In this document: positions 6,249 to 7,230 of the stretch, piece after piece
Numbering within the stretch: the first letter of the stretch is position 1
Layout of the letters: each line of letters opens with the position of its first letter
NCBI GenBank assembly: GCA_024281135.1
Contig: JAMXLG010000351.1
Location: 1-7,230, forward strand
Source: Vulcanimicrobiia bacterium
Lineage (GTDB): Bacteria; Eremiobacterota; Eremiobacteria; Baltobacterales; Baltobacteraceae
Reading direction: 5' to 3'
Length of the DNA stretch: 7,230 nt
The notes under the pieces: generated by a model
Told to the model about the DNA's origin: nothing
The model's input: only the letters and a program-made list of their open reading frames with translations
Database searches by the model: none
Position numbers and translations under genes: made by a program

Positions 6249-6285
6249 GACTGGGGCTTCCGTCAAAGGGAAAGAGGCGCGTCGC

Positions 6286-7230
6286 ATGCATGACATCTCC
6301 CAGGGCTCCGTCGTTGTTACCGGGGGCGCCGGCCTCATTGGCAGCGCCGTCATTTGGCTGCTGAACCGGCGCGGCATAGACAACATCATCGTCGTCGATC
6401 GCCTCGACGAATCCGAAAAGTGGAAGCATCTCGTTCCGCTGCGTTTCGCCGACTATGTGGACGCCGACGATTTCCTCGATCTCGTTACCGGACAGTCGAC
6501 GTACTTCGGAAATGTCGGTACGGTGTTGCACCTCGGCGCGTGTTCAGCGACGACGGAAACGAATTCCGATTATCTGATGCGCAACAACTACGAGTATACG
6601 AAGGCGCTCGCGCATTGGGCGGTCGATCTCGACGCCCGCTTCGTGTACGCGTCGTCGGCCGCGACGTACGGATCGCTCGAAGATGGCTTATCCGACACGG
6701 TAGATCTGCAAACGCTGCGTCCGCTCAACATGTATGCATATTCGAAACAGCTCTTCGATCAGTATGCTGCACGAACGGGGATGGCCGAGACGATCGTCGG
6801 TCTCAAGTACTTCAACGTTTTCGGTCCCAACGAAGATCATAAGGGCGATATGCGCAGCGTCGTCTATAAGGCGTTCCATCAAATTCGCGACGGCGGCAGC
6901 GTTAAGCTCTTCAAGAGCTACCGTCCGGAATTCGGCGACGGTGAACAACAGCGCGACTTCATCTACGTCAAAGATGCAGTCGATATGACGCTGCACGTCG
7001 CGCAATCGAGCCTGACGGGCATCGTGAATATCGGGAGCGGCACGCCGCACACGTGGCTAGAGCTCGTGCGTCCGATTTTTGCCGCACTGCAGTTGCCAGA
7101 ACGCATCGAATTCATCGACATGCCCGAAACGCTTCGGCCGAAGTATCAATACCGCACGAGCGCGATCATCGATCGCCTGCGCGAGAGCGGTTACACACGT
7201 CCGCTTGCGCCGCTTTCCGATGCAGTCAAC
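6286..7230 (+). CDS. hldD: ADP-L-glycero-D-manno-heptose 6-epimerase, 3' end cut by window edge
   Basis: HldD converts ADP-D-glycero-beta-D-manno-heptose to the L-glycero form, the last step in making the heptose donor for the lipopolysaccharide inner core, in the cytoplasm with bound NADP. The 315 residues visible show the whole short-chain dehydrogenase/epimerase layout: the Rossmann motif TGGAGLIGS (12-20), the HldD-type HLGACSATTET (82-92) followed by MRNNYEYTK (98-106), the serine region SSAATYG (123-129), the catalytic YAYSK (Y150, K154), YFNVFGPNEDHKGDM (175-189, whose K186 fits the second conserved base of the family), and QRDFIYVKD (222-230). The start is the ATG at 6286, 8 nt after GAGG (6274-6277). 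Family members are usually about 310-340 residues, so only a short C-terminal piece should be missing. It is divergent from receptor 2 with 149 bp between. No other LPS gene is visible here. Confidence 0.95.
   Translation, partial: MHDISQGSVVVTGGAGLIGSAVIWLLNRRGIDNIIVVDRLDESEKWKHLVPLRFADYVDADDFLDLVTGQSTYFGNVGTVLHLGACSATTETNSDYLMRNNYEYTKALAHWAVDLDARFVYASSAATYGSLEDGLSDTVDLQTLRPLNMYAYSKQLFDQYAARTGMAETIVGLKYFNVFGPNEDHKGDMRSVVYKAFHQIRDGGSVKLFKSYRPEFGDGEQQRDFIYVKDAVDMTLHVAQSSLTGIVNIGSGTPHTWLELVRPIFAALQLPERIEFIDMPETLRPKYQYRTSAIIDRLRESGYTRPLAPLSDAVN

Noticed and set aside
6290..6292. Second ATG overlapping the hldD start (ATGCATG)
   Set aside because: It opens a different frame; only the ATG at 6286 leads into the TGGAGLIGS Rossmann motif.
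6354..6842. 162-residue frame inside hldD
   Set aside because: The hldD frame carries every family motif across this stretch; the other frame is Arg-rich noise.
1..7230. Mobile elements, CRISPR, tRNA/rRNA, defence or biosynthetic cluster
   Set aside because: No transposase, terminal repeats, spaced direct repeats, RNA gene signatures or relevant enzymes were seen; the window is envelope genes only.

Overview
This is a GC-rich stretch from a diderm (Gram-negative-type) bacterium. Two large outer-membrane TonB-dependent receptors and an ADP-heptose 6-epimerase gene for LPS core sugar show that the cell has an outer membrane and probably makes heptose-containing lipopolysaccharide. The lineage cannot be fixed by eye. 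Oar-like receptors beginning with a carboxypeptidase-regulatory-like domain are common in Acidobacteriota, Myxococcota and Eremiobacterota/WPS-2-like bacteria, and one of these is a reasonable guess. No mobile element, tRNA, rRNA or CRISPR array was seen.

Layout: (1) Positions 1-97 probably hold the start of a leftward gene that runs off the window. (2) Positions 98-214 are a short divergent intergenic region with a possible rightward promoter and a GC-rich leader able to form two hairpins. (3) A rightward pair follows: a small four-helix membrane protein (215-766) and, 32 bp later, TonB-dependent receptor 1 (799-3192). (4) A strong hairpin terminator at 3216-3244 lies between two converging transcripts. 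(5) A leftward pair is read from the other side: receptor 2 (6136 to 3851) and, 30 bp later, a small secreted or lipid-anchored protein of unknown function (3820 to 3251). (6) Positions 6137-6285 separate receptor 2 from hldD. They hold a good sigma70-type promoter for receptor 2 and an inverted repeat near its predicted transcription start. (7) hldD starts at 6286 and is cut by the right edge, probably only a few residues before its natural end.

Functional reading: the two receptors are paralogues of one subfamily, sharing several motifs from plug to C-terminus. Each sits in a two-gene unit with a different small envelope protein: an inner-membrane His-containing protein for receptor 1 and an exported, possibly lipid-anchored protein for receptor 2. 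A plausible but unproven reading is two uptake or surface-export systems, with substrates that cannot be told from sequence. hldD is a housekeeping neighbour and not obviously part of either system. The most checkable oddities are the N-terminus of receptor 2, where a basic signal-peptide n-region lies in a different frame from the rest of the gene, and the structured leader before the membrane-protein/receptor 1 pair.
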